Source: Methylococcaceae bacterium
GTDB taxonomy: Bacteria > Pseudomonadota > Gammaproteobacteria > Methylococcales > Methylomonadaceae
Length of the DNA stretch: 13,211 nt
Assembly (NCBI GenBank): GCA_947506075.1
Contig: CANNNN010000029.1
Coordinates: 1-13,211, forward strand
Direction of reading: 5' to 3'
The position numbers and the translations under genes were made by a program. Under the pieces are notes generated by a model, which was given only the letters and a program-made list of their open reading frames with translations, was not told the DNA's origin and ran no database searches. Positions 7,251 through 13,211 of this stretch are shown piece by piece (position 1 is the first letter of the stretch; each line of letters opens with the position of its first letter).

Positions 7251-7487
7251 ATGAATACTGCAATTTTTTATCATGCCGGCTGCCCTGTTTGCTTGGGTGC
7301 AGAACAAATGGTAGCCGATGCTATTGATCGTTCAAAATATCAAGTCGAAGTTGTGCATTTAGGAGAACAGGCAGATCGAATAGCGCAAGCAGAAGCCGCA
7401 GGGGTGAAGTCTGTTCCTGCATTAGTCTTAAATGACCAAGTTTTTCATATTAACTTTGGCGCGTCTATTGAGGACTTAAAACAGTAA
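7251..7487 (+). CDS. Small thioredoxin-fold / glutaredoxin-like protein with CPVC motif
   Basis: A 78-residue cytoplasmic protein with the minimal thioredoxin/glutaredoxin fold. The first strand (residues 3-8) leads into Cys11-Pro-Val-Cys14, the redox-active dithiol. A helix and a second strand follow, and then SVPALVL at 54-60 gives the conserved cis-proline at 56. A G-x-S-I-E-D-L ending at 70-76 is typical of glutaredoxin-like tails. No signal peptide is seen. Translation should be efficient: AGAGGT at 7241-7246 precedes the ATG, and the promoter is near consensus. It most likely works as a thiol-disulfide reductant or metal/redox-responsive carrier; the partner is unknown. It stands alone between divergent zwf and an AT-rich spacer. 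The family assignment is firm; the exact function is not. Confidence 0.85.
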   Translation: MNTAIFYHAGCPVCLGAEQMVADAIDRSKYQVEVVHLGEQADRIAQAEAAGVKSVPALVLNDQVFHINFGASIEDLKQ

Positions 7488-7787
7488 ACAAGTGCAACAC
7501 AGGAGTGAAAAAGCACAAAAAATAAAGTTTCTGAATGTATCCAAGCCTTACAGTGCTCTTTAATTTGTTCAATGAATGGTTAAAAAATATCAAGTTGAAC
7601 CTGTCCATAACAAAGTCCATTCTGATATTATTAGTTAAAGCATAAACCATAGAAAATAATATCAGTTCTGGCAAATCAGTATTATGCTTAAGCTTGATTT
7701 GCGCTCCGATCAACACAACGGCTATGATTTTTTTCAAATTCATAGCACCATGTTTTCACAATAAAAATTAAATATAAGAGGAAACAG
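7488..7787. other. AT-rich 300-base spacer with two inverted repeats
   Basis: No convincing gene lies here. Two perfect inverted repeats are present: CTGATATTATT (7622-7632) facing 7655-7665 across 22 bases, and GCAAATCA (7671-7678) facing 7695-7702 across 16 bases. A minus-strand open frame of 92 codons (7465-7743) starts MNLKKIIAVVLIGA, which resembles a signal peptide. The rest resembles no family I know, the frame overlaps the end of the thioredoxin-like gene, and its ribosome site is poor. A weak promoter candidate for the next gene is TTGCGC (7699-7704) with TATGAT (7723-7728), spaced 18. The spacer could encode an untranslated RNA or be decayed sequence. Confidence 0.4.
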
Positions 7788-8147
7788 ATGAGTCCTAAAT
7801 ATACATGCGCAGTATTGCTGCTTTTTTTATCTTCGCTGAGTAATGTTCACGCAGGAGGTGAACCTGTTCACGAAGATTTATCGGCGATTTTTTTACTTTC
7901 TGAAAACATGATTGAACGGTGCAAACAGCATGACTCGGAAGGTTTCCGGAAATCAGCCAATTTAGCCTTGCAACTCACCGCAGAAAACAGGAATAACTCC
8001 ATCATCTTACCGCGTGCCAGCGCCAAGTTTAGAACCGCTAAGTCAGCGGTTAAGGTCGGCAAGTTTACCGAGGCTATTGAAGCGATTGAACAAGCCCAAA
8101 CGATCATGCAAAAGAAAAAAGTACTGAGATGGGACGGGGGATCATAA
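7788..8147 (+). CDS. Small exported helical protein, possibly SmbP-like
   Basis: A 119-residue protein with a clear signal peptide: a basic N-terminus, a hydrophobic core at about residues 8-20 and the cleavage-like end NVHA (19-22), leaving roughly 97 mature residues in the periplasm or outside. The mature part looks all-helical, with two helical hairpins at about 28-66 and 76-108, the latter rich in Ala, Lys and Glu. This layout, with SAKFRTAKSAVKVGKFTEAI at 78-97, recalls the small four-helix metal-binding protein SmbP of Nitrosomonas. However, the histidine-rich metal sites of SmbP are largely missing; only His28, His48 and one Cys (45) remain. The ribosome site AGAGGAAACAG before the ATG is good. 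Function is unknown; the SmbP link is inference from architecture only. Confidence 0.75.
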   Translation: MSPKYTCAVLLLFLSSLSNVHAGGEPVHEDLSAIFLLSENMIERCKQHDSEGFRKSANLALQLTAENRNNSIILPRASAKFRTAKSAVKVGKFTEAIEAIEQAQTIMQKKKVLRWDGGS

Positions 8148-8181
8148 TTTTTTCATTAAATTAAAAGGCTTACAAATAACA

Positions 8182-8220
8182 TCATCACGAAGATTTATTT
8201 CTTCGGTATCTTCGTGATGA
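8182..8220. terminator. Perfect 13-bp hairpin between two convergent genes
   Basis: TCATCACGAAGAT (8182-8194) and ATCTTCGTGATGA (8208-8220) are exact reverse complements around a 13-base loop. The hairpin lies in the 119-base gap between the small exported protein (plus) and the adaptor gene (minus), where a bidirectional terminator would be expected. Neither side has a U-run directly after the stem, so it may instead be a dispersed palindrome or a 3' stability element. Confidence 0.5.
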
Positions 8221-8266
8221 ATGACAGCCTTCAATCAATTGTTTATCACTATTTCATTTACAGTGC

Positions 8267-9265
8267 TTAATCACCTTCATTCGGAATCTGCCCTTTAAGT
8301 TCCTCTGACAACAGCATTTGCGCTCCGGCAGTGACCAGAAATTCCCCTGGTTTTATGCTGTTACCGACAAAATATCCGTCCACCGTTGCTGAAAACTGCT
8401 CTATCCTGCGGCGATGGAATTGCTCATCAGCCGTTTTAATATAAACGAAAGCCTGATCCAAATACCAGATTAATGCGGACTCCGGAATATTAACGCCGAT
8501 CCGGTTTTCACCTTGTTCCGGTATCCACGCCACAACCCGCATACCGGTTCTGATATGACTGCCATCGGCCTGGAAAAAATAGCTTTCACCTTGTGCGAGA
8601 TTATCGGTATGCAGAGCAGCCGATATCAGCTCGGCATTAATCGCAGCACTGCGGTTGCCCGATGCCTCAACCTGGATGCTCTTAATAGTATTTGCCAGCC
8701 GCTTATTAACCGGCAAGGTAATTTGCAACAATGTTTTGCTACCGGATAAAAAGGCCTGTAGTTGATCTGCATCTGTTGATAGCGCCCATTCAGTTAATTT
8801 CCGTCCCCAGTTGAGCAGAGCCTCATCGACAATGGCCTTGCCTTGCACGCCACTTGCATCGAGCAGAGCTTTATCGGTCTGCCATTGCGCTTGCTGGACT
8901 TGTAAATTGCGCTTTGAAGCTGCTCCCTCACGATACAGGTCTAGCTGACGCTTGCTATTTTGTTCAGCCTGTTTGAACCGGCCCAGAGCACCGCCTTGCT
9001 CAGTTAATGCCAGCAAATACCTCCGGCGTAACTCGATCAGCGGCTGTATATTAACGGCTAGGCCATAAGTCGAAAATTCAGCACGCAGGCTGACCGGAGT
9101 CAGTATAATGGTCTGCAAGCCCGACAATAACTGGGCTTTAGCGTCCAGGAACACGGTTCCGGTGCGGGTAAAGCCCAGCAGTTGGGTAACCGGCTTGTCG
9201 TCATCATCGGCATAAGCCAAGCTAACGCCGAGTATAAAAAAACCGACTATTAAATGTACATTCAT
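8267..9265 (-). CDS. Periplasmic adaptor-like protein (membrane fusion family), lipoyl domain apparently absent
   Basis: A 332-residue exported protein: the signal peptide at 1-19 ends AYA before an acidic DDDD. Residues about 75-160 form a charged helical hairpin rich in Arg, Gln and Leu, as in RND/HlyD adaptors that reach the outer-membrane channel. Residues about 180-260 look like the beta-barrel domain (TGMRVVAWIPE at 240-250). The C-terminal stretch has the adaptor ending PESALIWYLDQAFVYIK (261-277), then VDGYFVGNSIKPGEFLVTAG (295-314). The glycine-rich lipoyl half-motifs that normally flank the hairpin are not evident. Such proteins usually couple an inner-membrane pump to a TolC-type channel, yet no pump or channel gene is adjacent: both neighbours are on the opposite strand. 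The start has no clear Shine-Dalgarno site. Substrate and partner are unknown. Confidence 0.7.
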   Translation of the reverse strand: MNVHLIVGFFILGVSLAYADDDDKPVTQLLGFTRTGTVFLDAKAQLLSGLQTIILTPVSLRAEFSTYGLAVNIQPLIELRRRYLLALTEQGGALGRFKQAEQNSKRQLDLYREGAASKRNLQVQQAQWQTDKALLDASGVQGKAIVDEALLNWGRKLTEWALSTDADQLQAFLSGSKTLLQITLPVNKRLANTIKSIQVEASGNRSAAINAELISAALHTDNLAQGESYFFQADGSHIRTGMRVVAWIPEQGENRIGVNIPESALIWYLDQAFVYIKTADEQFHRRRIEQFSATVDGYFVGNSIKPGEFLVTAGAQMLLSEELKGQIPNEGD

Positions 9266-9381
9266 CTGAACAAAAAAGAAGTGTGTGGATTAGTCCATGT
9301 TATAAGATTTACCTTATTAAATGCATTTTTTTGTTGTTTTTAAAAAATTGCACGTTATCCTTCAAGCGCATGGACAGATAT

Positions 9382-9413
9382 CGGCATTCACCACATCCAT
9401 GTGAATTATGCCG
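9382..9413 (+). other. Stem-loop in the gcvH leader
   Basis: CGGCATTCAC (9382-9391) pairs with GTGA (9401-9404) and ATGCCG (9408-9413), with a three-base bulge and a nine-base loop. A competing pairing, CATGGA (9369-9374) with TCCATG (9396-9401), would exclude part of it. The structure is in the 214-base divergent gap, about 70 bases before gcvH. No U-run follows, and I do not see the conserved core of the glycine riboswitch. The rest of the gap is AT-rich with no clear promoter. Confidence 0.35.
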
Positions 9414-9479
9414 GCACTAGAGCAACGCAGGGAGCAGTTGCCAAGCAAACAACATAACTATCACTGTTGAGAGATTATC

Positions 9480-9863
9480 ATGAGCGACCTACCGGTTAAG
9501 TTAAAATATACAAAATCTCACGAATGGGCGCAGGTGGAAGACGACAATATCGTTCGTGTCGGCATAACAGACTTTGCGCAAGAAGAACTGGGCGACTTGG
9601 TTTATATTGAGCTGCCGGAACTGGGCCGCAAAGTCGCCTCACAACAACAATGTGCGGTAGTCGAATCGGTTAAAACGGCATCAGACCTGTTCAGTCCGGT
9701 TAGCGGAACCGTGGTCGCTATCAACGAAGCTGTGGCAGATGAACCTGAGCAAGTCAATGCTGACGCTTACGGAACCTGGTTGTTTTGTATAAAAGCGGAC
9801 GACTTGACTGAGCTGGATGGATTGATGGATTCGGTAGCCTACCAACAAATGATTGACGAATAA
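9480..9863 (+). CDS. gcvH: Glycine cleavage system H protein
   Basis: The lipoylated carrier protein of the glycine cleavage complex: it shuttles the aminomethyl group from the P protein (GcvP) to the T protein (GcvT), and its lipoyl arm is reoxidised by the L protein. The 127 residues match the usual length (about 125-130). The N-terminus YTKSHEWAQVE at 10-20 and VGITDFAQEELGDLVYIELP at 27-46 are typical, and ESVKTASDLFSPVSG at 62-76 carries the lipoylated Lys65. A GAGAG ribosome site lies six bases before the ATG at 9480. No gcvT or gcvP gene is adjacent, so the H protein is encoded away from its partners; it may also serve as a lipoyl donor in lipoate metabolism. A terminator candidate follows. 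Confidence 0.96.
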   Translation: MSDLPVKLKYTKSHEWAQVEDDNIVRVGITDFAQEELGDLVYIELPELGRKVASQQQCAVVESVKTASDLFSPVSGTVVAINEAVADEPEQVNADAYGTWLFCIKADDLTELDGLMDSVAYQQMIDE

Positions 9864-9870
9864 TTCAAGC

Positions 9871-9917
9871 AAAGGCCGAAAGGTGCAAGCATTAAAACCT
9901 TCGCCGTTCGCCTTTTT
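9871..9917 (+). terminator. Probable intrinsic terminator after gcvH
   Basis: AAAGGC (9871-9876) and CGAAAGGT (9877-9884) can pair with ACCTTCG (9897-9903) and GCCTTT (9910-9915), with internal mismatches, ending in a run of five T (9913-9917). It starts just after the gcvH stop codon, where a terminator is expected. The stem is imperfect, so read-through into dgkA is possible. Confidence 0.5.
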
Positions 9918-9939
9918 CCTTAGACCTTTTCCTTAGACC
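9914..9939 (+). repeat. Tandem 13-base duplication before dgkA
   Basis: TTTTCCTTAGACC occurs twice head to tail (9914-9926 and 9927-9939), ending six bases before the dgkA start codon. It looks like a recent slippage or duplication event. It occupies the place where a ribosome site for dgkA would be, and no purine-rich site is visible there. Confidence 0.85.
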
Positions 9940-9945
9940 TTAACA

Positions 9946-10305
9946 ATGGCAAACCCAAATGCAAAAGGCGTAAAGCGCCTTATTAACGCGTGTTTTTTCT
10001 CGGTCGCTGGTTTTAAAGCAACCTGGACCCATGAAGAAGCCTTCAGACAGGAAGTCATCCTGTTTGTGATCACGACTCCCCTTGCAATCTGGCTAGGCCA
10101 ATCCACTATTGAAAAACTGCTGCTGATAGGCAGTATTGTATTAGTCATGCTGGTCGAACTATTAAACTCGGCTGTAGAAGCGGTAGTCGATAGAGTAGGG
10201 CTTGAGCATCATGAATTATCGGGCCGTGCCAAAGATATCGGTTCGGCTGCCGTCATGATGTCACTCGCTTGGGCAGCGGTAACCTGGGCATTAATTTTAC
10301 TTTAA
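9946..10305 (+). CDS. dgkA: Diacylglycerol kinase, prokaryotic integral-membrane type
   Basis: Phosphorylates diacylglycerol to phosphatidic acid with ATP at the inner membrane, recycling the lipid left over from membrane-derived oligosaccharide synthesis. The 119 residues correspond to the 122-residue E. coli enzyme, a trimer with three membrane helices per chain. The conserved active-site set is complete: EEAFRQE at 30-36, LVELLNSAVEAVVDR at 69-83 with Glu71, Asn74, Glu78 and Asp82, and HELSGRAKDIGSAAV at 89-103 with Lys96 and Asp97, each two positions on from the E. coli numbering. The ATG at 9946 gives the family-like start MANPNAKG, but no Shine-Dalgarno site precedes it, because a pyrimidine-rich tandem repeat fills that position. 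Translation may therefore be weak. The next gene follows after 46 bases and may be co-transcribed. Confidence 0.97.
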   Translation: MANPNAKGVKRLINACFFSVAGFKATWTHEEAFRQEVILFVITTPLAIWLGQSTIEKLLLIGSIVLVMLVELLNSAVEAVVDRVGLEHHELSGRAKDIGSAAVMMSLAWAAVTWALILL

Positions 10306-10351
10306 CCGCGCAACTTGCGGCATACCATCCCTGACGATAAAGAGGAACACA

Positions 10352-11284
10352 ATGAGCGCATTAATCTGTGGGTCTATGGCTTACGATACCATCATGGTTT
10401 TTCATGACAAATTTAAACATCATATTTTGCCGGAAAAAATTCATATCTTGAATGTGTCGTTCCTGGTGCCGGTCATGCGGCGTGAATTCGGCGGTTGCGC
10501 GGGTAACATTGCCTATAATCTGAAATTACTGGGCGAAGAGCCGTTAACCATGGCCACCGTCGGTCATGACTTTGAACCCTACGCCCAATGGATGGCTCAA
10601 AACCAGTTATCCAGCGAATATATTCAGATTCTGGACAACAGTTATACCGGCCAGGCCTATATCACCACCGATGAAGAAGCCAATCAGATTACCGCATTTC
10701 ATCCCGGCGCGATGAGCTTTTCGCATTTAAATTCGGTGCCCACTGACGGAAAAATCAGCATCGGCATCGTGTCGCCTGATGGTAAGGAAGGCATGCAATT
10801 ACATGCCGCGCAGTTTTCCGAACTAAACATCCCATTTATTTTTGATCCGGGTCAAGGCATGCCGATGTTTAACGGCGAAGAACTGCTCAAGCTATTGGAT
10901 CAGGCAACCTGGGTGACCTTGAACGATTATGAATCCGAGTTAATGCAGGAACGTACCGGCCTGTCCTTGGAACAAATGGCCCAGCGGGTTGAAGCGTTGA
11001 TCATTACCTTGGGTGCCCAGGGCTCTCAAATTTACACACGGGGCGAGTGCATCTCCATTCCTGCTGCAAAAGCCAAGGAGATACTTGATCCAACGGGTTG
11101 CGGCGATGCCTACCGTGCAGGACTTTTATACGGCCTGATGAATGAACTGGACTGGGAAATCACCGGCAGAGTCGCATCCTTAATGGGTGCCATTAAAATC
11201 GAACATAACGGAACCCAGAATCATGCACTTGATATGGATGACTTCAAACATCGCTATCGAGAAAATTTTGGTTCTTCGTTTTAA
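10352..11284 (+). CDS. PfkB-family kinase, probably adenosine kinase
   Basis: A 310-residue cytoplasmic sugar/nucleoside kinase of the PfkB/ribokinase fold. The first signature FGGCAGNIAYNLKLLG spans 46-61. The second, DPTGCGDAYRAGLLYG (246-261), carries the anion hole and catalytic base Asp252; Cys replaces the more usual Ala in the GAGD core. LNDYESE at 190-196 is the typical stretch before the ATP domain. Close bacterial relatives with this signature are usually annotated as adenosine kinase, which makes AMP from adenosine, for example that released when S-adenosylhomocysteine is hydrolysed. Ribokinase or another sugar kinase cannot be excluded from sequence alone. AGAGGA precedes the ATG by seven bases. 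It probably forms a transcription unit with dgkA, 46 bases upstream. Confidence 0.85.
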   Translation: MSALICGSMAYDTIMVFHDKFKHHILPEKIHILNVSFLVPVMRREFGGCAGNIAYNLKLLGEEPLTMATVGHDFEPYAQWMAQNQLSSEYIQILDNSYTGQAYITTDEEANQITAFHPGAMSFSHLNSVPTDGKISIGIVSPDGKEGMQLHAAQFSELNIPFIFDPGQGMPMFNGEELLKLLDQATWVTLNDYESELMQERTGLSLEQMAQRVEALIITLGAQGSQIYTRGECISIPAAKAKEILDPTGCGDAYRAGLLYGLMNELDWEITGRVASLMGAIKIEHNGTQNHALDMDDFKHRYRENFGSSF

Positions 11285-11315
11285 TTTTTAATTAAAAAGT
11301 AAAATAGAACACCGG

Positions 11316-11366
11316 TGACGCTGATTTGACTGATAACCATGGATAAAACCCGTCTAATCTGCGTCA
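11316..11366. repeat. Imperfect inverted repeat between the PfkB-family gene and mazG
   Basis: TGACGCTGAT (11316-11325) and ATCTGCGTCA (11357-11366) are reverse complements at nine of ten positions, about 31 bases apart. Words like GCGTCATTCG with a facing TGACGC recur between genes in many proteobacteria, so this may be another eroded dispersed palindrome. The spacer also begins with the AT-only palindrome TTTTTAATTAAAAA (11285-11298), one base after the stop codon. Confidence 0.5.
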
Positions 11367-11414
11367 TTCGTATTCCATTATTAATAGCCTACCTCTTTTG
11401 AACAACTGTTATTC

Positions 11415-12215
11415 ATGCTAAAAAACACCCAAAACCTCTTGGATATCATGTCTCGTCTGCGCCAGCCGGAAGACGGTTGTGCGTGGGATCTGAAACAGAG
11501 CTTCACCAGTTTGATACCTTACCTGATTGAAGAAGCCTACGAAGTCGTCGATGCGATTGAGCGCAATGATCTGGATGATTTGCGCTCGGAGTTAGGCGAC
11601 CTGTTGTTGCAGGTGGTGTTCCATGCCCAGATTGCCGACGAACAAGGACTATTCAACTTTGAACAAGTTTCGGAAGGCATTTGCGACAAACTGATCCGCC
11701 GCCATCCGCATGTTTTTGCCGATGCGGTTTTTACTAGCGATCAAGAACGCCATCAGGCCTGGGAGCAGGAAAAAGCCAACGAGCGGAAGAAAAAAAATAA
11801 GGCAGCAGAACCAGAAAGCGTGTTATCGGGTGTGGCTAAAAATCTGCCAGCCTTGATTGAATGTGAAAAAATACAGGATAGAGCCGCACATCACGGCTTT
11901 GACTGGCCCGAGGTGTCGCCGGTTTTTGACAAAGTACTTGAAGAACTGGAGGAGGTCAAGGAAGCCTGGCAATCCGGGGATCAGGCGCATATTCAGGAAG
12001 AAATCGGCGATTTATTGCTGGTTGCGGTTAATCTGGCCCGACATTTAAACGTCAATGCCGAGGTCGCGCTGAAGGAAAGCACTAAAAAATTCTCCAGACG
12101 CTTTCAACATATAGAACAACAGGTTAAAGCATCAGACCTGAATCTGAAAGACTGCGAACTGGCCGAATTAGATGCTTTATGGGATCAAGCAAAGCTGGCT
12201 TTAAGCAAAAAATAG
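11415..12215 (+). CDS. mazG: MazG nucleoside triphosphate pyrophosphohydrolase
   Basis: Hydrolyses nucleoside triphosphates to monophosphates and pyrophosphate, clearing abnormal nucleotides; in E. coli it also tempers (p)ppGpp-linked stress. The 266 residues match E. coli MazG (263) and show both tandem all-alpha MazG domains. The first has the metal-binding set EEAYEVVDA (39-47) with ELGDLL (59-64). The second has EELEEVKEA (176-184) with EEIGDLL (195-201). The linker at about 118-135 is very Lys-rich (ERKKKNKAAE). Helical motif CAWDLKQSF at 22-30 is typical of the N-terminus. The ATG at 11415 lacks a clear Shine-Dalgarno site. A 130-base gap with repeat-like sequence separates it from the kinase gene. 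No mazEF toxin-antitoxin genes are adjacent. Confidence 0.96.
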   Translation: MLKNTQNLLDIMSRLRQPEDGCAWDLKQSFTSLIPYLIEEAYEVVDAIERNDLDDLRSELGDLLLQVVFHAQIADEQGLFNFEQVSEGICDKLIRRHPHVFADAVFTSDQERHQAWEQEKANERKKKNKAAEPESVLSGVAKNLPALIECEKIQDRAAHHGFDWPEVSPVFDKVLEELEEVKEAWQSGDQAHIQEEIGDLLLVAVNLARHLNVNAEVALKESTKKFSRRFQHIEQQVKASDLNLKDCELAELDALWDQAKLALSKK

Positions 12216-12254
12216 GTAAAGTCCTTTGCAAAAAAACTACCACAGATGCAGAGA

Positions 12255-13211
12255 TTAAAACTCTTCCCACTCATCATTAGCAGTCGGTTTTGACTTCGGC
12301 TGAAATGCTGCCGGACTTTTAACTGCCCCCGCTCTGGCGAGTGACGACTCTTTTCCCTGTACCGAGCCCTGTCGAGGTTGTGGCAGCGCGAAGCCAACAG
12401 AGCTCCCCGCTTTAACGTGCGTCCCAGTAGAGTTTCCATCCAATTTAAAGTGCGCGACCGTAACCGCCAGGTTTTGCGTTTGCTCTTCCAGCGATTCTGC
12501 AGCAGCAGCCGCCTGCTCCACCAAGGCGGCATTTTGCTGGGTCACGTCATCCATTTGGCCGATGGCCTGATTGACCTGCTCGATGCCGGAGGTTTGTTCC
12601 ATGGATGCAGCGCTGATCTCAGTCATAATGGCCGTCACACCACGAATAGCGCCGACGATTTCTTCCATCGTTTTGCCTGCCTGAGCAACCAACTTGGTAC
12701 CGTCTTCGACTTTTTCTACCGAATCACCAATCAGGCCTTTGATTTCCCCAGCGGCGGCGGCAGCGCGTTGTGCGAGGTTGCGCACCTCGACGGCCACCAC
12801 CGCAAAACCACGGCCTTGCTCGCCGGCACGAGCCGCCTCGACCGCCGCATTCAGCGCGAGTATATTGGTTTGAAAAGCAATGCCATCGATGACCGAGATG
12901 ATGTCCACAACCTTGCGCGAAGATTCATTAATCCCTTCCATCGTCGATATAACTCGGCTAACCACTTCGACACCCTTACCCGCAATATCTGTTGCACCAA
13001 GAGCTAGCCGATTGGCATGCTTGGCATTTTCGCTATTGGCCTGTACGGTCGAGGTTAACTCTTCCATACTGGCGGCAGTTTGTTCCAGACTGGCAGCTTG
13101 TTCTTCAGTCCGGTAAGACAGATCATTGTTGCCTGCTGCAATTTCCTTCGCCGCATTACTGATGGTATCTGCGGACTCTTGAATTTCCCCAACCAGACCC
13201 TTGAGGCTTTC
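12255..13211 (-). CDS. Methyl-accepting chemotaxis protein, signalling domain (5' end outside the window)
   Basis: The minus-strand frame is open from the window edge to a stop at 12255-12257, showing the last 318 residues of a chemoreceptor. An internal ATG at 13067 is not the true start, because the frame continues with receptor sequence. The adaptation helix region is visible near the cut (YRTEEQAASLEQTAASMEEL, with paired Glu/Gln methylation sites). The conserved hairpin tip follows (IAFQTNILALNAAVEAARAG, then EQGRGFAVVAVEVRNLAQR), which binds CheA and CheW. It closely resembles the E. coli Tar/Tsr class. After a second adaptation helix comes a flexible linker of about 55 residues, ending in EWEEF. 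That has the spacing of the NWETF pentapeptide which tethers CheR and CheB in E. coli. The sensor domain is outside the window, so the ligand is unknown. Confidence 0.95.
   Translation of the reverse strand, partial: ESLKGLVGEIQESADTISNAAKEIAAGNNDLSYRTEEQAASLEQTAASMEELTSTVQANSENAKHANRLALGATDIAGKGVEVVSRVISTMEGINESSRKVVDIISVIDGIAFQTNILALNAAVEAARAGEQGRGFAVVAVEVRNLAQRAAAAAGEIKGLIGDSVEKVEDGTKLVAQAGKTMEEIVGAIRGVTAIMTEISAASMEQTSGIEQVNQAIGQMDDVTQQNAALVEQAAAAAESLEEQTQNLAVTVAHFKLDGNSTGTHVKAGSSVGFALPQPRQGSVQGKESSLARAGAVKSPAAFQPKSKPTANDEWEEF

Noticed and set aside
7465..7743. Minus-strand 92-codon frame with a signal-peptide-like start (MNLKKIIAVVLIGA)
   Set aside because: The remainder resembles no family I know, the frame overlaps the end of the thioredoxin-like gene, and the ribosome site is poor. 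Kept only as a note in the spacer entry.
9266..9479. Glycine riboswitch upstream of gcvH
   Set aside because: The conserved GGAGA and GCACCGAAGG-type core segments were looked for by eye and not found; only generic stem-loops are present.
12378..13007. Plus-strand 209-codon frame opposite the chemoreceptor
   Set aside because: It lies entirely antisense to strongly conserved receptor signalling sequence and shows no family features of its own.

Overview
The window looks like a chromosomal segment of a gammaproteobacterium of moderate GC content. TatC, Edd, Eda, Zwf, GltA, DgkA, MazG and the chemoreceptor all closely follow the Escherichia coli forms of these proteins. A compact Entner-Doudoroff cluster next to citrate synthase and the style of the intergenic repeats would fit a type I methanotroph (Methylococcales). 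That placement is inference: no methane or methanol oxidation gene lies in the window.

Layout. Positions 1-985 (+) hold the end of tatB and complete tatC, which overlap by 14 bases. Positions 1142-6936 (-) hold a central-carbon block read in the order zwf, edd, eda, gltA. Zwf oxidises glucose-6-phosphate, Edd dehydrates 6-phosphogluconate, Eda splits KDPG into pyruvate and glyceraldehyde-3-phosphate, and GltA takes the resulting acetyl-CoA into citrate. The gaps of 104 to about 235 bases between these genes are full of palindromes and eroded repeats, so the block is probably not one tight operon.

Positions 7100-9265 form a small accessory island. It has a CPVC thioredoxin-fold protein behind a near-consensus promoter and a 17-base palindrome, an AT-rich spacer, a small exported helical protein, and on the opposite strand a solitary periplasmic adaptor-like protein with no pump gene beside it. 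Positions 9480-12215 (+) return to housekeeping genes: gcvH, dgkA, a PfkB-family kinase that is probably adenosine kinase, and mazG. Positions 12255-13211 (-) are the C-terminal signalling half of a chemoreceptor cut by the window edge.

No tRNA, rRNA, CRISPR array, insertion sequence or complete prophage gene was seen. No obviously new multi-gene system was found. The least explained parts are the accessory island around 7100-9265 and the dispersed inverted repeats in most spacers.
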